A stretch of 64,000 nt of DNA from Butyrivibrio sp. (lineage in GTDB: Bacteria; Bacillota; Clostridia; Lachnospirales; Lachnospiraceae): contig JAKVKH010000001.1 in NCBI GenBank assembly GCA_022486625.1, positions 217,244-281,243 of the forward strand. The letters run 5' to 3'. This document shows positions 26,584 through 35,123 of the stretch, in pieces. The position numbers were made by a program, and so were the translations under genes. Numbering within the stretch: the first letter of the stretch is position 1; each line of letters opens with the position of its first letter. The notes below the pieces were generated by a model. That model worked only from the letters and a program-made list of their open reading frames with translations, ran no database searches and was not told the origin of the DNA.

Positions 26584-27474
26584 ATGAAGGCGAAGAAGGG
26601 ACTTACAAGGCTGGCACTGGATTTTGCAGATAAAATGTCCATGAAGAACATTGGCGCATTTGCATCCAGTACTGCCTTTTTCTTTTTCCTGTCGCTGATT
26701 CCGATTCTTGTGCTTCTTTCTTCGCTGATTCCATATACCAATGTCCGCGAAATTGATCTCGTGAATGCAATTGTACGTTTTGTGCCGGGAGTTGCCAAAG
26801 ATATGCTGACGAAGATCATTGATGAATCCTACAGAAAATCGAGCGGGCTTCTGTCTCTGTCCGCGGTAGTAACCATCTGGTCGGCAGCAAAGGGAATGCT
26901 GGCGCTGATCCGGGGAATGAATGCGGTATATGAAGTACAGGAGCGTCGAAATTATTTCTATTTGAGGTTCATTGCATCTTTATATACGATTGCGCTGATG
27001 CTTCTGGTCGTGCTGATGCTGGTACTGTTCGTATTCGGCGGAATTCTCAGAAGATTTCTTGAAACCAGTTTTCCAAGACTCCATTTTCTGACGGTATTAC
27101 TACTTCATGGACGGATTCTGATTGTCATGGTGCTTGCAGTATTCCTTTTTACATTGATTTATACCTATATTCCCAGTGTGAGGCAGAAGTTTATCTATCA
27201 GATCCCCGGCGCTCTTTTTTCCGCAATTGCCTGGGGGATTTTCTCACTCTTTTTCTCACTTTTCGTCAACCATGTCGGCTCCTACAGCGCCTATTACGGG
27301 AGCCTTGCAGCGCTTGTCATTACCATGTTCTGGCTATACTGCTGTATCTACATCCTGATGATCGGCGGGCATATCAACTGCTATTTTCACCCGGCAGTGA
27401 AGGTCCTCTATTCGGAATATCACCATAACCGCGTACGCAAAAAGCTGAATCGCAAGATCGGACGGGAGAGGTGA
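26584..27474 (+). CDS. YihY/BrkB-family membrane protein
   Basis: This 296-residue inner-membrane protein has about six hydrophobic helices. The N-terminal family pattern is present (AFASSTAFFFFLSLIPILVLLSSLIP, residues 26-51). The conserved polar helices WSAAKGMLALIRGMNAVYEV and YGSLAALVITMFWLYCCIYI also fit. Some members were once called RNase BN, but that name is a misassignment; function is unknown. The ATG at 26584 has GGGGAG six bases upstream; the track start at 26542 lies inside a hairpin. Confidence 0.9.
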   Translation: MKAKKGLTRLALDFADKMSMKNIGAFASSTAFFFFLSLIPILVLLSSLIPYTNVREIDLVNAIVRFVPGVAKDMLTKIIDESYRKSSGLLSLSAVVTIWSAAKGMLALIRGMNAVYEVQERRNYFYLRFIASLYTIALMLLVVLMLVLFVFGGILRRFLETSFPRLHFLTVLLLHGRILIVMVLAVFLFTLIYTYIPSVRQKFIYQIPGALFSAIAWGIFSLFFSLFVNHVGSYSAYYGSLAALVITMFWLYCCIYILMIGGHINCYFHPAVKVLYSEYHHNRVRKKLNRKIGRER

Positions 27475-27479
27475 AATAC

Positions 27480-27932
27480 ATGAAACTTACATATGTTGGA
27501 CAAAAGCTTACGGTAAGTGAATATCTGTACCTTCGGGAAAGTGTCGGCTGGAAGAATCCATGCAGAAAACAGCAGGAGAAGGCCCTGGAAATGAGTCTGT
27601 TCACACTGACTGCTTACGATGATGGTATGCCTGTCGGGATGGGGCGCATCATAGGCGATGGTATATATGACACCATAGCAGATGTAATTGTGCTTCCGGA
27701 TCTGGCGTATACAGAAGGTATCACTGATTCTGGTGATACTCGGGTTATATTTGTTCCGGTTCCTGATGAAACAGATAAGGATGAGATGGTATTGACATTT
27801 TGTTATTATCAGGAACGGAAAGTCAGCAAGATTACAGAAAGACCGGAACTCAGTGATTCCATTTACCTGAGAAAGAAAGTCATTGGTAATCTTGAAAAAA
27901 ATGGGTACCTGACTAAAGATAAAGTATCCTGA
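27480..27932 (+). pseudogene. Chimeric or truncated GNAT acetyltransferase remnant
   Basis: This 150-residue frame begins like a GNAT N-acetyltransferase: a helical start, then PVGMGRIIGDGIYDTIADVIVLPD up to about residue 78. In intact members the acetyl-CoA loop (Q/R-x-x-G-x-G/A) and two further strands follow. Here the sequence switches to an unrelated tail, TDSGDTRVIFVPVPDETDKDEM, ending NLEKNGYL. The CoA-binding half is therefore missing and activity is unlikely. The start has GGGAGAGG upstream and lies 5 bases after the YihY stop. It may instead be a fused new gene. Confidence 0.6.
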
Positions 27933-28232
27933 GTATCTTTTTATAAAACGAACAGGAACAAGGCAAGTTTAGAATGAATTTATTCCCAGAGGAGCGCTGA
28001 ACCGCAGATTGTAAATCAGGTGTAATAATGTTAAAATTCTAACAGCTGTTTTATCAGATCAATATGAGACAAAGCCATAAATTTGCCTCGTATTGATTTA
28101 TTTATGTCTTCACCTGATGAAAATGCCATTAACGGTACATTGTCAGATGCCATAAGCGGATGTGGAAATAGCATACGATGGAGAGGCAACAGTGATAAGA
28201 CAGTAAAAAATATCGATTTGAAAGGAAAAGAA
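27933..28232 (+). other. Gene-free stretch after the GNAT remnant
   Basis: About 300 bases of AT-rich sequence hold no credible start or conserved frame. The frame of the next gene stays open upstream from 28083 but has no ribosome site there. The region looks like decayed coding DNA, consistent with a deletion or recombination that also broke the GNAT gene. Confidence 0.4.
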
Positions 28233-28844
28233 ATGAGTACAGGAAAATCAAATTACAATTTTCAGATGAAAACGGATGCAGACAAAATCAGACAGATAAT
28301 TGAGGCATGGCTTACCGCAAATGGATTTCAGTTTCAGAATAAATTTGGTGAAGAGGCTTATTATACCTATGACAAATTATACGGAAACCGTGGCTTCCAA
28401 TATACGATAGAAAACGATATGGTACATATCAGTGCATGGATTAACGGAAGAAAAAATAAAATTTTTTCATTGGAAATTGAAAAGAAAAGTAATATGTGCG
28501 TGAACAGTTACAGAGATCTTCTGAGCCGGTTGTTTGATAAGCTGAATGAGGTAAATGGTGGCGGAGCCGCTATAACAGCTGATCAGACACAGACGGTGGA
28601 TACTTTTACAAAAGAAAACGAAGCACAAAAGGAAAAATATTGTAAAATAGGATTCTGGATTTCGTTGCTTGCTCTTGTGGCATCTTTTTGCGGTGTCTCT
28701 GCCAGTGTGTTTCTTTATGTTTTAGGGTTTTATATGGCATCACAGGGCTTAAAAACAAAGCTGAGAAAAAAAGCCGTTATTTCCATTATTATTTTATGTA
28801 TTTCAATTTTAATTCTGATTTTCAGTATTGCTGCAAAACACTAA
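28233..28844 (+). CDS. Membrane protein of unknown function with DUF4190-like tail
   Basis: This 203-residue protein has a soluble N-terminal domain (about 1-110; FQMKTDADKIRQIIEAWLTANGFQ, then YTIENDMVHISAWING) that I do not recognise. Two hydrophobic helices follow, near 133-160 and 175-200. The helix pair with the KTKLRKKA turn resembles DUF4190-type membrane segments. The ATG at 28233 has AAAGGAAA upstream. It stands alone between decayed sequence and a small membrane gene. No function is proposed. Confidence 0.6.
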   Translation: MSTGKSNYNFQMKTDADKIRQIIEAWLTANGFQFQNKFGEEAYYTYDKLYGNRGFQYTIENDMVHISAWINGRKNKIFSLEIEKKSNMCVNSYRDLLSRLFDKLNEVNGGGAAITADQTQTVDTFTKENEAQKEKYCKIGFWISLLALVASFCGVSASVFLYVLGFYMASQGLKTKLRKKAVISIIILCISILILIFSIAAKH

Positions 28845-29045
28845 TGAGCAGTAGTAAAAATGCAAAAGGCACTGTCTCTTATTTTTACCTGTAATCCGAG
28901 ACGTTAGAAATATTGATGTATTTCGCAGATAAAAATATAAAGCGGTGAAGTCAAATGACACTGTTACAGATAATTATTACGGTGTATAATCATAATAACT
29001 GATATATTTACACTAACTGGTAGGTTTATGCAGGAGGCGCAGTAT

Positions 29046-29258
29046 ATGGATAAAATGATGGAGTATTGGGATTCACTTGAAGAAAACGAAGTAGACGGTA
29101 AGAAGTTTGTTCTGATTGCTGCAATCTGTGTACTGGCCGGAATTATTCTCGGTATGCTGATCAGTCCCAGAAAGACAAAGATCGGACAATATTATGATGG
29201 CGGAGAATGTGACTGCGATTGTGATGATGATGATTGTGACTGCAGCTGCGGAAAATAA
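29046..29258 (+). CDS. Small membrane protein with Asp/Cys-rich tail
   Basis: This 70-residue protein has a short acidic N terminus and one hydrophobic helix (about residues 21-40, VLIAAICVLAGIILGMLI). Its C terminus alternates Asp and Cys (GECDCDCDDDDCDCSCGK), with six Cys in about 18 residues. The AGGAGG site eight bases upstream fixes the start at 29046. The tail looks suited to binding metal ions, but no characterised family was recognised. It ends just before the pheST T-box promoter. Confidence 0.65.
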   Translation: MDKMMEYWDSLEENEVDGKKFVLIAAICVLAGIILGMLISPRKTKIGQYYDGGECDCDCDDDDCDCSCGK

Positions 29259-29266
29259 AAACAGGC

Positions 29267-29295
29267 TTGACTTTTATAGCAGCCGAAACTAAAAT
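29267..29295 (+). promoter_or_regulatory. Promoter of the pheST T-box leader
   Basis: TTGACT (29267-29272) and TAAAAT (29290-29295) are 17 bases apart, placing transcription start near 29302, directly before the T-box structure. Confidence 0.7.
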
Positions 29296-29301
29296 GTAAA
29301 A

Positions 29302-29592
29302 CAATAAATGCAGTGATGGTGTCGTAAATACCGGATGATTCCGGCATACGGACAAGATTCATTTTCCTGATATATGGAAAGAGACGGAAGGTCATTGGCT
29401 GAAAGCCTTCTGAGGTAAAGATGAAATCTGAAAATTCGCACCGGAGCAGTCTGAGTGAAACGTTTGATCTGAAGTAGCCCGGAACGTGAACGCACGTTAT
29501 GCGTATTGAGTGTCTGTTACAATAACAGAAATCAGGGTGGTACCACGGAGTAAATTCGTCCCTTGCATCTATGCAGATGCAAGGGATTTTTT
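29302..29592 (+). promoter_or_regulatory. T-box riboswitch controlling pheST
   Basis: The leader carries the T-box signature AGGGTGGTACCACGG followed by TTCGTCCCTT, the antiterminator strands. A terminator stem CCCTTGCATC / GATGCAAGGG (29560-29585) plus six T follows. Uncharged tRNA, expected to be tRNA-Phe from the downstream genes, would favour antitermination. I did not resolve the specifier codon by eye. Confidence 0.93.
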
Positions 29593-29800
29593 GCGTGAAT
29601 AAGCAGAGCCAAGTGGCTTTGAACAGACATCGTGCTTGCACGAATGGCAGAGAAAAGACATTTGGCGAGCAACACGACCGAGAGGCCGAAGGCCTTGAGG
29701 TGGTGTCTGCTTATTCACGCAAGGCGAAGCAGAGCCAAGTGGCTTTGAACAGACATCGTGCTTGCACGAATGGCAGAGAAAAGACATTTGGCGAGCAACA
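29593..29800. repeat. Repeat cassette: 15-bp inverted repeats plus two 74-bp direct repeats
   Basis: GCGTGAATAAGCAGA (29593-29607) and TCTGCTTATTCACGC (29706-29720) are perfect inverted repeats. A 74-bp unit starting AAGCAGAGCCAAGTGGCTTT is repeated identically at 29601-29674 and 29727-29800. The cassette begins directly after the T-box terminator T-run and ends 42 bases before pheS. It looks like a small non-coding insertion; the short ORFs predicted in it are repeat translations. Confidence 0.88.
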
Positions 29801-29842
29801 GGCAGTTCAATGGATTAATTAATGATAAGGAGACATACAGAT

Positions 29843-30865
29843 ATGATGAAGGAAAAACTCGATCAGCTCAGAGAAGAAGCCCTGAAGCAGATCAAAGAGA
29901 CAGACAGTGCAGACAGACTCAACGAGATCAGAGTCGCTTTCCTTGGAAAAAAAGGTGAACTGACCGGTATCTTAAAGAGCATGAAAGATGTTGCGCCGGA
30001 AGACAGACCGAAGGTCGGTCAGATGGTGAACGATACCAGAGCAGAGATTGAAAAAGTTCTGGAAGAGTCAAAGACGAGAATGGAAAGCGCCATCCGTGAA
30101 GCCAAGATGAAAGCAGAAGTGATTGATGTAACACTTCCGGCAAAGAAAAACAAAGTTGGACACAGACATCCCAATACGATTGCACTGGAAGAAGTGGAGC
30201 GTATTTTCGTAGGCATGGGCTATGAAGTTGTGGAAGGCCCTGAAGTTGAAAAAGATTATTATAATTTTGAAGCACTGAATATTCCTGCAGATCACCCGGC
30301 AAAGGATGAACAGGATACCTTCTATATCAATGCAGATCTCCTGCTCAGAACACAGACCTCTTCCACACAGGTGCATGAAATGGAGAAGGGCAGAATCCCG
30401 ATTAAGATGATTGCTCCCGGAAGAGTATTCAGAGCAGATGAAGTAGATGCAACACATTCTCCTTCTTTCCATCAGGTAGAAGGTCTGGTTGTGGATAAAG
30501 ACATTACGTTTGCAGATCTGAAGGGAACTCTGGCCGAATTTTCAAAGCAGATTTTCGGACCGGATACGAAAGTAAAATTCAGACCGCATCACTTCCCGTT
30601 CACAGAACCCAGCGCAGAGATGGACGTCAGCTGCTTCAAATGCGGAGGCAAGGGCTGCAGATTCTGTAAGGGTGAAGGCTGGATCGAAATCCTCGGCTGC
30701 GGAATGGTACACCCGCATGTACTTGAAATGAGCGGCATTGATCCGAAGGAATACACAGGCTTTGCATTTGGTGTAGGCCTTGAAAGAATCGCTCTTCTGA
30801 AGTATGAAATCGATGACATGCGTTTACTGTACGAGAACGACATCCGTTTTCTCAAACAGTTCTGA
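29843..30865 (+). CDS. pheS: Phenylalanyl-tRNA synthetase alpha subunit
   Basis: This 340-residue catalytic subunit of the alpha2-beta2 synthetase charges tRNA-Phe. An N-terminal coiled coil (about 1-85) precedes the class II core. Core motifs are RTQTSSTQVHEME, FRADEVDATHSPSFHQVEG (motif 2) and GFAFGVGLERIALLKY (motif 3). A CFKCGGKGCRFCKGEGW Cys cluster typical of many bacterial PheS is present. The start at 29843 has AAGGAG ten bases upstream; the track ATG at 29822 precedes that site. Expression is controlled by the upstream T-box. Confidence 0.96.
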   Translation: MMKEKLDQLREEALKQIKETDSADRLNEIRVAFLGKKGELTGILKSMKDVAPEDRPKVGQMVNDTRAEIEKVLEESKTRMESAIREAKMKAEVIDVTLPAKKNKVGHRHPNTIALEEVERIFVGMGYEVVEGPEVEKDYYNFEALNIPADHPAKDEQDTFYINADLLLRTQTSSTQVHEMEKGRIPIKMIAPGRVFRADEVDATHSPSFHQVEGLVVDKDITFADLKGTLAEFSKQIFGPDTKVKFRPHHFPFTEPSAEMDVSCFKCGGKGCRFCKGEGWIEILGCGMVHPHVLEMSGIDPKEYTGFAFGVGLERIALLKYEIDDMRLLYENDIRFLKQF

Positions 30866-30932
30866 TTCTCACTTCGTGAGGATCTGCGGGCCAGTACAAT
30901 ACCAACAAACTTATTTTGGAGGATAAAAACCA

Positions 30933-33347
30933 ATGAATGCATCCTTATCATGGATAAAAGCATATGTACCTGATCTTGAAACAACCGATCAGGAATTCTT
31001 TGATGCAATGACTCTTTCAGGCACCAAAGGAGAAAGTTATACAAGACTTGACAAAAACCTTGAGAAAATCGTCGTAGGACAGCTTAAGAGCATTGAACCT
31101 CATCCGGATGCCGACAAGCTCGTCATCTGTCAGGTGGATATCGGCACAGAGATAATTCAGATTGTGACCGGCGCAAGTAACATGAAAGTCGGCGACAGGG
31201 TTCCGGTTGTACTTGACGGCGGACGTGTTGCAGGCGGCCATGACGGCAGTGCCAATCCGGAAGACGGAATAAAGATCACAGCAGGAAAACTCAGAGGCGT
31301 TCTCAGTAATGGCATGATGTGCTCGATTGAAGAACTGGGTTCCAGCAGAGAATTTTATCCGGAAGCACCTGAAAACGGACTGTATATTTTCCCTGAAGAT
31401 ACACAGCTCGGAGCGGATGCAGCAGAAGTACTGGGCCTTCGTGATACCGTATTTGAATACGAAATTACGTCTAACCGTGTAGACTGCTACAGCATTCTGG
31501 GAATTGCAAGAGAAGCGGCAGCAACCTATAATCTTCCGTTTCATATGCCGCAGGTCAGTGTAGAAGAGACTTCAGAGAAGACCTCTGATTATATCTCTGT
31601 GGAAGTAAGGGATACAGATCTCTGCACCAGATACTGCGCAAGAGTCGTTACAGACATTCATATTGCACCTTCACCGAAATGGATGCAGAGAAGACTTGCA
31701 TCCTGCGGAATCCGTCCGATCAATAATCTTGTGGATATTACCAACTATATCATGCTGGAGTACGGACAGCCGATGCATGCATACAATCTGGACACCGTTG
31801 CAGGACATCATATTGTCGTAAAGAGAGCAGCAGATGGTGAGACCTTTACCACACTGGACGGCCAGGAGAGAAAACTGGATTCAGAAGTATTGATGATCTG
31901 TGATGCTGACAAGGAGATCGGAATTGCAGGAATCATGGGCGGCGAGAATTCCATGATTACAGATGATGTGAAAACTGTTCTGTTTGAAGCGGCGACCTTC
32001 AATGGACCGAATATCAGAAAGAGTGCCAAGAGAATCGGACTTCGTACGGATGCTTCAGGCTTTTTTGAAAAAGGTCTTGACCCGGTGAATGCGGAAGATG
32101 CGATTAATCGTGCCTGCCAGCTCATTTCAGAGCTTGGCTGCGGCAAGGTGACTTCCGGCATTGTAGAAGCCGGCGCTCCCGTTGCACCGCAAAAAAAGAT
32201 TACACTGGAACCTGACCGTATCAATGCGCTTCTGGGAACAGATATCAGCAGAGACGAAATGGTTGCGATTCTGAAGAGAGAGCAGATTACAGTAGACGGA
32301 GATCAGATTATTGTTCCGAGCTTCCGTCAGGATTTAAATCAGATGTGCGATATTGCAGAAGAAGTTGCCAGATTCTTCGGATATGACAAGATTCCGACCA
32401 CACTGCCAAAGAGCAGTGCCACAACCGGTAAGCTGACCTTCAAGATGCGCGTGGAAGCGAAGGCAAGAGAAGTTGCACAGTTCTGTGGATTTTCACAGGC
32501 ATACACCTATTCTTTTGAGAGCCCGAAGGTATTTGATAAGCTGCTGCTGCCGGAGGATGCGAAGGAAAGAAAGTGTATTCGCATTTCCAATCCGCTCGGC
32601 GAAGATTTTTCTGTGATGCGTACCATTTCCTTAAACGGAATGCTGACATCACTGTCGACAAACTATAACAGAAGAAATAAGGATGTCCGTCTGTACGAGA
32701 TGGGAAATATATATGTTGCAAAGAAACTTCCGCTGACCGAGCTTCCGGATGAAAGAATGCAGCTGACGCTTGGATTTTACGGAGAAGGCGATTTTTACAG
32801 CATGAAGGGTGTGATTGAAGAGTTCCTTGACAGCATTGGCATGCTGGATAAGGTGGAATATGACCCGAAGGCAGGAAAGCCGTTCCTGCATCCCGGCAGA
32901 CAGGCAAAGGTCGTGTATGACGGAGAAGAAATCGGTTATCTTGGAGAAGTTCATCCGCAGGTATGCGATAATTATGACATGGATACCCATGTGTATATTG
33001 CGGTAATTGATCTGCCTGCGGTTCTGCCGCATGCTTCCTTTGATCGTATCTATACCGGAATTGCTAAGTTCCCGGCAGTGACCCGTGATATCAGTATGGT
33101 TGTTCCTTCTGATATTCTTGCCGGTGATATTGAACACATGATCCGCCAGAGAGGCGGAAAGATTCTGGAATCTCTTGAACTGTTCGATATTTATGAAGGC
33201 GCACAGATCAAGGCGGGATTTAAGTCCATGGCATATTCCTTAAGCTTCAGAGATAAGGAAAAGACACTTTCAGATGATGAAGTCAGTGCAGCAATGAAGA
33301 AGATTCTGAACGGCCTCGAAAGTATGAAGATCGAACTGCGAAGCTGA
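30933..33347 (+). CDS. pheT: Phenylalanyl-tRNA synthetase beta subunit
   Basis: This 804-residue subunit has an N-terminal tRNA-binding EMAP/OB domain (about 40-155, VVGQLKSIEPHPDADKLVICQVDIG). B3/B4 editing domains follow (about 210-380), then B5, the catalytically inactive class II-like core, and a C-terminal ferredoxin-fold anticodon domain (FPAVTRDISMVVP from about 707). Length is typical. A TTGGAGG ribosome site precedes the ATG. It follows pheS by 67 bases and ends in a strong terminator. Confidence 0.96.
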   Translation: MNASLSWIKAYVPDLETTDQEFFDAMTLSGTKGESYTRLDKNLEKIVVGQLKSIEPHPDADKLVICQVDIGTEIIQIVTGASNMKVGDRVPVVLDGGRVAGGHDGSANPEDGIKITAGKLRGVLSNGMMCSIEELGSSREFYPEAPENGLYIFPEDTQLGADAAEVLGLRDTVFEYEITSNRVDCYSILGIAREAAATYNLPFHMPQVSVEETSEKTSDYISVEVRDTDLCTRYCARVVTDIHIAPSPKWMQRRLASCGIRPINNLVDITNYIMLEYGQPMHAYNLDTVAGHHIVVKRAADGETFTTLDGQERKLDSEVLMICDADKEIGIAGIMGGENSMITDDVKTVLFEAATFNGPNIRKSAKRIGLRTDASGFFEKGLDPVNAEDAINRACQLISELGCGKVTSGIVEAGAPVAPQKKITLEPDRINALLGTDISRDEMVAILKREQITVDGDQIIVPSFRQDLNQMCDIAEEVARFFGYDKIPTTLPKSSATTGKLTFKMRVEAKAREVAQFCGFSQAYTYSFESPKVFDKLLLPEDAKERKCIRISNPLGEDFSVMRTISLNGMLTSLSTNYNRRNKDVRLYEMGNIYVAKKLPLTELPDERMQLTLGFYGEGDFYSMKGVIEEFLDSIGMLDKVEYDPKAGKPFLHPGRQAKVVYDGEEIGYLGEVHPQVCDNYDMDTHVYIAVIDLPAVLPHASFDRIYTGIAKFPAVTRDISMVVPSDILAGDIEHMIRQRGGKILESLELFDIYEGAQIKAGFKSMAYSLSFRDKEKTLSDDEVSAAMKKILNGLESMKIELRS

Positions 33348-33374
33348 TGCTCTGATCAGTTACAGAAATTTGAG

Positions 33375-33418
33375 AAAACGCGTATTTCAGACAGAAGAAG
33401 TACGCGTTTTCTTTTTTT
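33375..33418 (+). terminator. Terminator of pheST
   Basis: AAAACGCGTA (33375-33384) pairs with TACGCGTTTT (33401-33410), followed by a C and seven T. Confidence 0.88.
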
Positions 33419-33431
33419 GAAATAAAATCGA

Positions 33432-33460
33432 TTGTTTGCCTTTATATCGTATTGTATAAT
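33432..33460 (+). promoter_or_regulatory. Promoter of the CZB chemoreceptor gene
   Basis: TTGTTT (33432-33437) and TATAAT (33455-33460) are separated by 17 bases, leaving a leader of about 75 nt. Confidence 0.6.
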
Positions 33461-33541
33461 GAATATATTGAGAAAAATGCAGACTGAATATCATTGTCAG
33501 AAAGTTCAGCTCGAATATTATTCTGAAAGGTGGTACATGTG

Positions 33542-35005
33542 ATGTTTGGGAAAAAAGGATCTTATTGCAAGGAAATGAACTGTATTGCGCAGTATGCGGA
33601 GGATTACAGTCAGGGCAGGCCTGCAGAATGTCCAAAGACGGATTATCAGGTACATCAGAGAATGATTTCTCAGTTGAATCGTCTGTTTGAAAATGAGAAA
33701 AAGATGGCGGAATCTGCCAAGGAGATCCTCAATATTGCCAGTTCAATCAGTTCTTTTGATGTGGGAATGTCGCATATTTCCGGAAGTCTGATGGAGTTTT
33801 CCAGACAGCTTCAGGATCTGAGCGTATCCAATCTGGCAATTGTGGAAGAAACCAACGCAACCATGGCCAATATTGAAGGTGCAGTAGATCAGACGGCAAA
33901 CGCACTTGATGATGTTACAAAGGAATCTAACAGCATTTCTGAGAAAAACATTGAAAGTCATCAACTTCTTCAGGATGTGCAGGGACTCAGAGATAATCTG
34001 CTGCAGGATACCGGCAACATGAGTGATAAGATGGAACAGCTGATCGAGCTGATCGGAGAAATCGGCAAGATTATTGACAGCGTGGCCGGAATTGCAAGTC
34101 AGACCAATCTGCTGGCACTGAATGCTTCCATTGAAGCGGCCAGAGCAGGAGAACAGGGTAAAGGTTTTGCTGTCGTTGCCACAGAAGTAAGAGATCTTGC
34201 AGATGATACGAGAAAAAATCTGGATGGTATGCGCGGCTTTATGAATAATATCAACGCGGCTGCTGCGGAAGGCAAGGACAGCATTACACGTGCCAGAGAG
34301 TCGACAGACCAGATCGGATCTAAAATCGATGCGGTTACAACGACTGTGAATGATAATATTGATATGCTGCAGACGGTTCTGTCAAGAGTCGGGGATGTGA
34401 ACAGTTCTATGCAGCAGATCCGTGAAAATACAAAGGAAATCGGAAAAGCGATGGAGGCATCCGGAAAGGATGCGCAGACGCTCAGTGAAATGACGACAAG
34501 GCTTGCAGGCGGCGCAGAAGATACCGTAAACTTTGCAAAGAGTGTATCTCAGATTGATGATCACCTTTCTGAAGTTGTGACTTCTATGTTTGCCGGAATG
34601 AAGAACTCCAAGAATGCCGTAACCAATCAGGACATTATCGATGCTCTTAAGAAAGCAGATACGGCACATGTTGCCTGGGTCGGTAATCTGAAGAAGATGG
34701 TGGATGAGATGCAGGTGCAGGCGATTCAGACTGATTCTCACAAGTGTGCATTCGGACATTTCTATCATGCACTGCAGCTTGAAAATCCGGAGATTTCTGA
34801 AGACTGGAAGAAGATTGATACCTTTCATCATCAGGTACACGGCTATGGCACGAAGGTAATTGAAAAGATCAACGCACAGGATCATGACGGCGCAGAGCAG
34901 TTGTACCGGGAGGCAGAAGCTACGTCAGTACAGCTCAGAAATCTTCTGGCAGATGTGATCAGGAAGATTGAAGCAATGAGTGCACAGCATAAGAATGTAT
35001 TCTGA
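33542..35005 (+). CDS. Soluble methyl-accepting chemoreceptor with C-terminal CZB zinc domain
   Basis: This 487-residue protein has no membrane helix. The N terminus holds three cysteines (SYCKEMNC, then PAEC within about 32 residues). A long coiled-coil signalling domain follows, whose tip [37 protein letters not shown] binds CheA/CheW. The last 120 residues form a CZB domain (HVAWV, then [10 protein letters not shown], then HHQVHGYG) whose His/Cys set binds zinc in relatives. CZB receptors sense zinc or hypochlorous acid through the Cys. The ATG at 33542 has GAAAGGTGG upstream. Confidence 0.92.
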   Translation: MFGKKGSYCKEMNCIAQYAEDYSQGRPAECPKTDYQVHQRMISQLNRLFENEKKMAESAKEILNIASSISSFDVGMSHISGSLMEFSRQLQDLSVSNLAIVEETNATMANIEGAVDQTANALDDVTKESNSISEKNIESHQLLQDVQGLRDNLLQDTGNMSDKMEQLIELIGEIGKIIDSVAGIASQTNLLALNASIEAARAGEQGKGFAVVATEVRDLADDTRKNLDGMRGFMNNINAAAAEGKDSITRARESTDQIGSKIDAVTTTVNDNIDMLQTVLSRVGDVNSSMQQIRENTKEIGKAMEASGKDAQTLSEMTTRLAGGAEDTVNFAKSVSQIDDHLSEVVTSMFAGMKNSKNAVTNQDIIDALKKADTAHVAWVGNLKKMVDEMQVQAIQTDSHKCAFGHFYHALQLENPEISEDWKKIDTFHHQVHGYGTKVIEKINAQDHDGAEQLYREAEATSVQLRNLLADVIRKIEAMSAQHKNVF

Positions 35006-35032
35006 AGAGTAATTAACCGATGCCCGATATAA

Positions 35033-35061
35033 TTGCCTAATGGGGACAGGAATGGTATAAT
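35033..35061 (+). promoter_or_regulatory. Promoter of the M18 aminopeptidase gene
   Basis: TTGCCT (35033-35038) and TATAAT (35056-35061) are 17 bases apart. Predicted initiation near 35068 falls inside the left arm of the chemoreceptor terminator hairpin, so promoter and terminator overlap. Confidence 0.6.
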
Positions 35062-35063
35062 AG

Positions 35064-35102
35064 CTGATTGAGCCGCGGTCGCGGTTCAATCAGTTTATTT
35101 TT
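35064..35102 (+). terminator. Terminator after the chemoreceptor gene, overlapping the next promoter
   Basis: CTGATTGAGCCGCG (35064-35077) pairs with CGCGGTTCAATCAG (35080-35093), with one G-T pair, followed by TTTATTTTTT. Confidence 0.85.
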
Positions 35103-35123
35103 TGAAAAAATGAGAGGACGAAT

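Noticed and set aside
29571-29822. 83-residue ORF (and its minus-strand counterpart) in the pheS leader
   Set aside because: It translates the 74-bp repeats twice, has no ribosome site and begins inside the T-box terminator.
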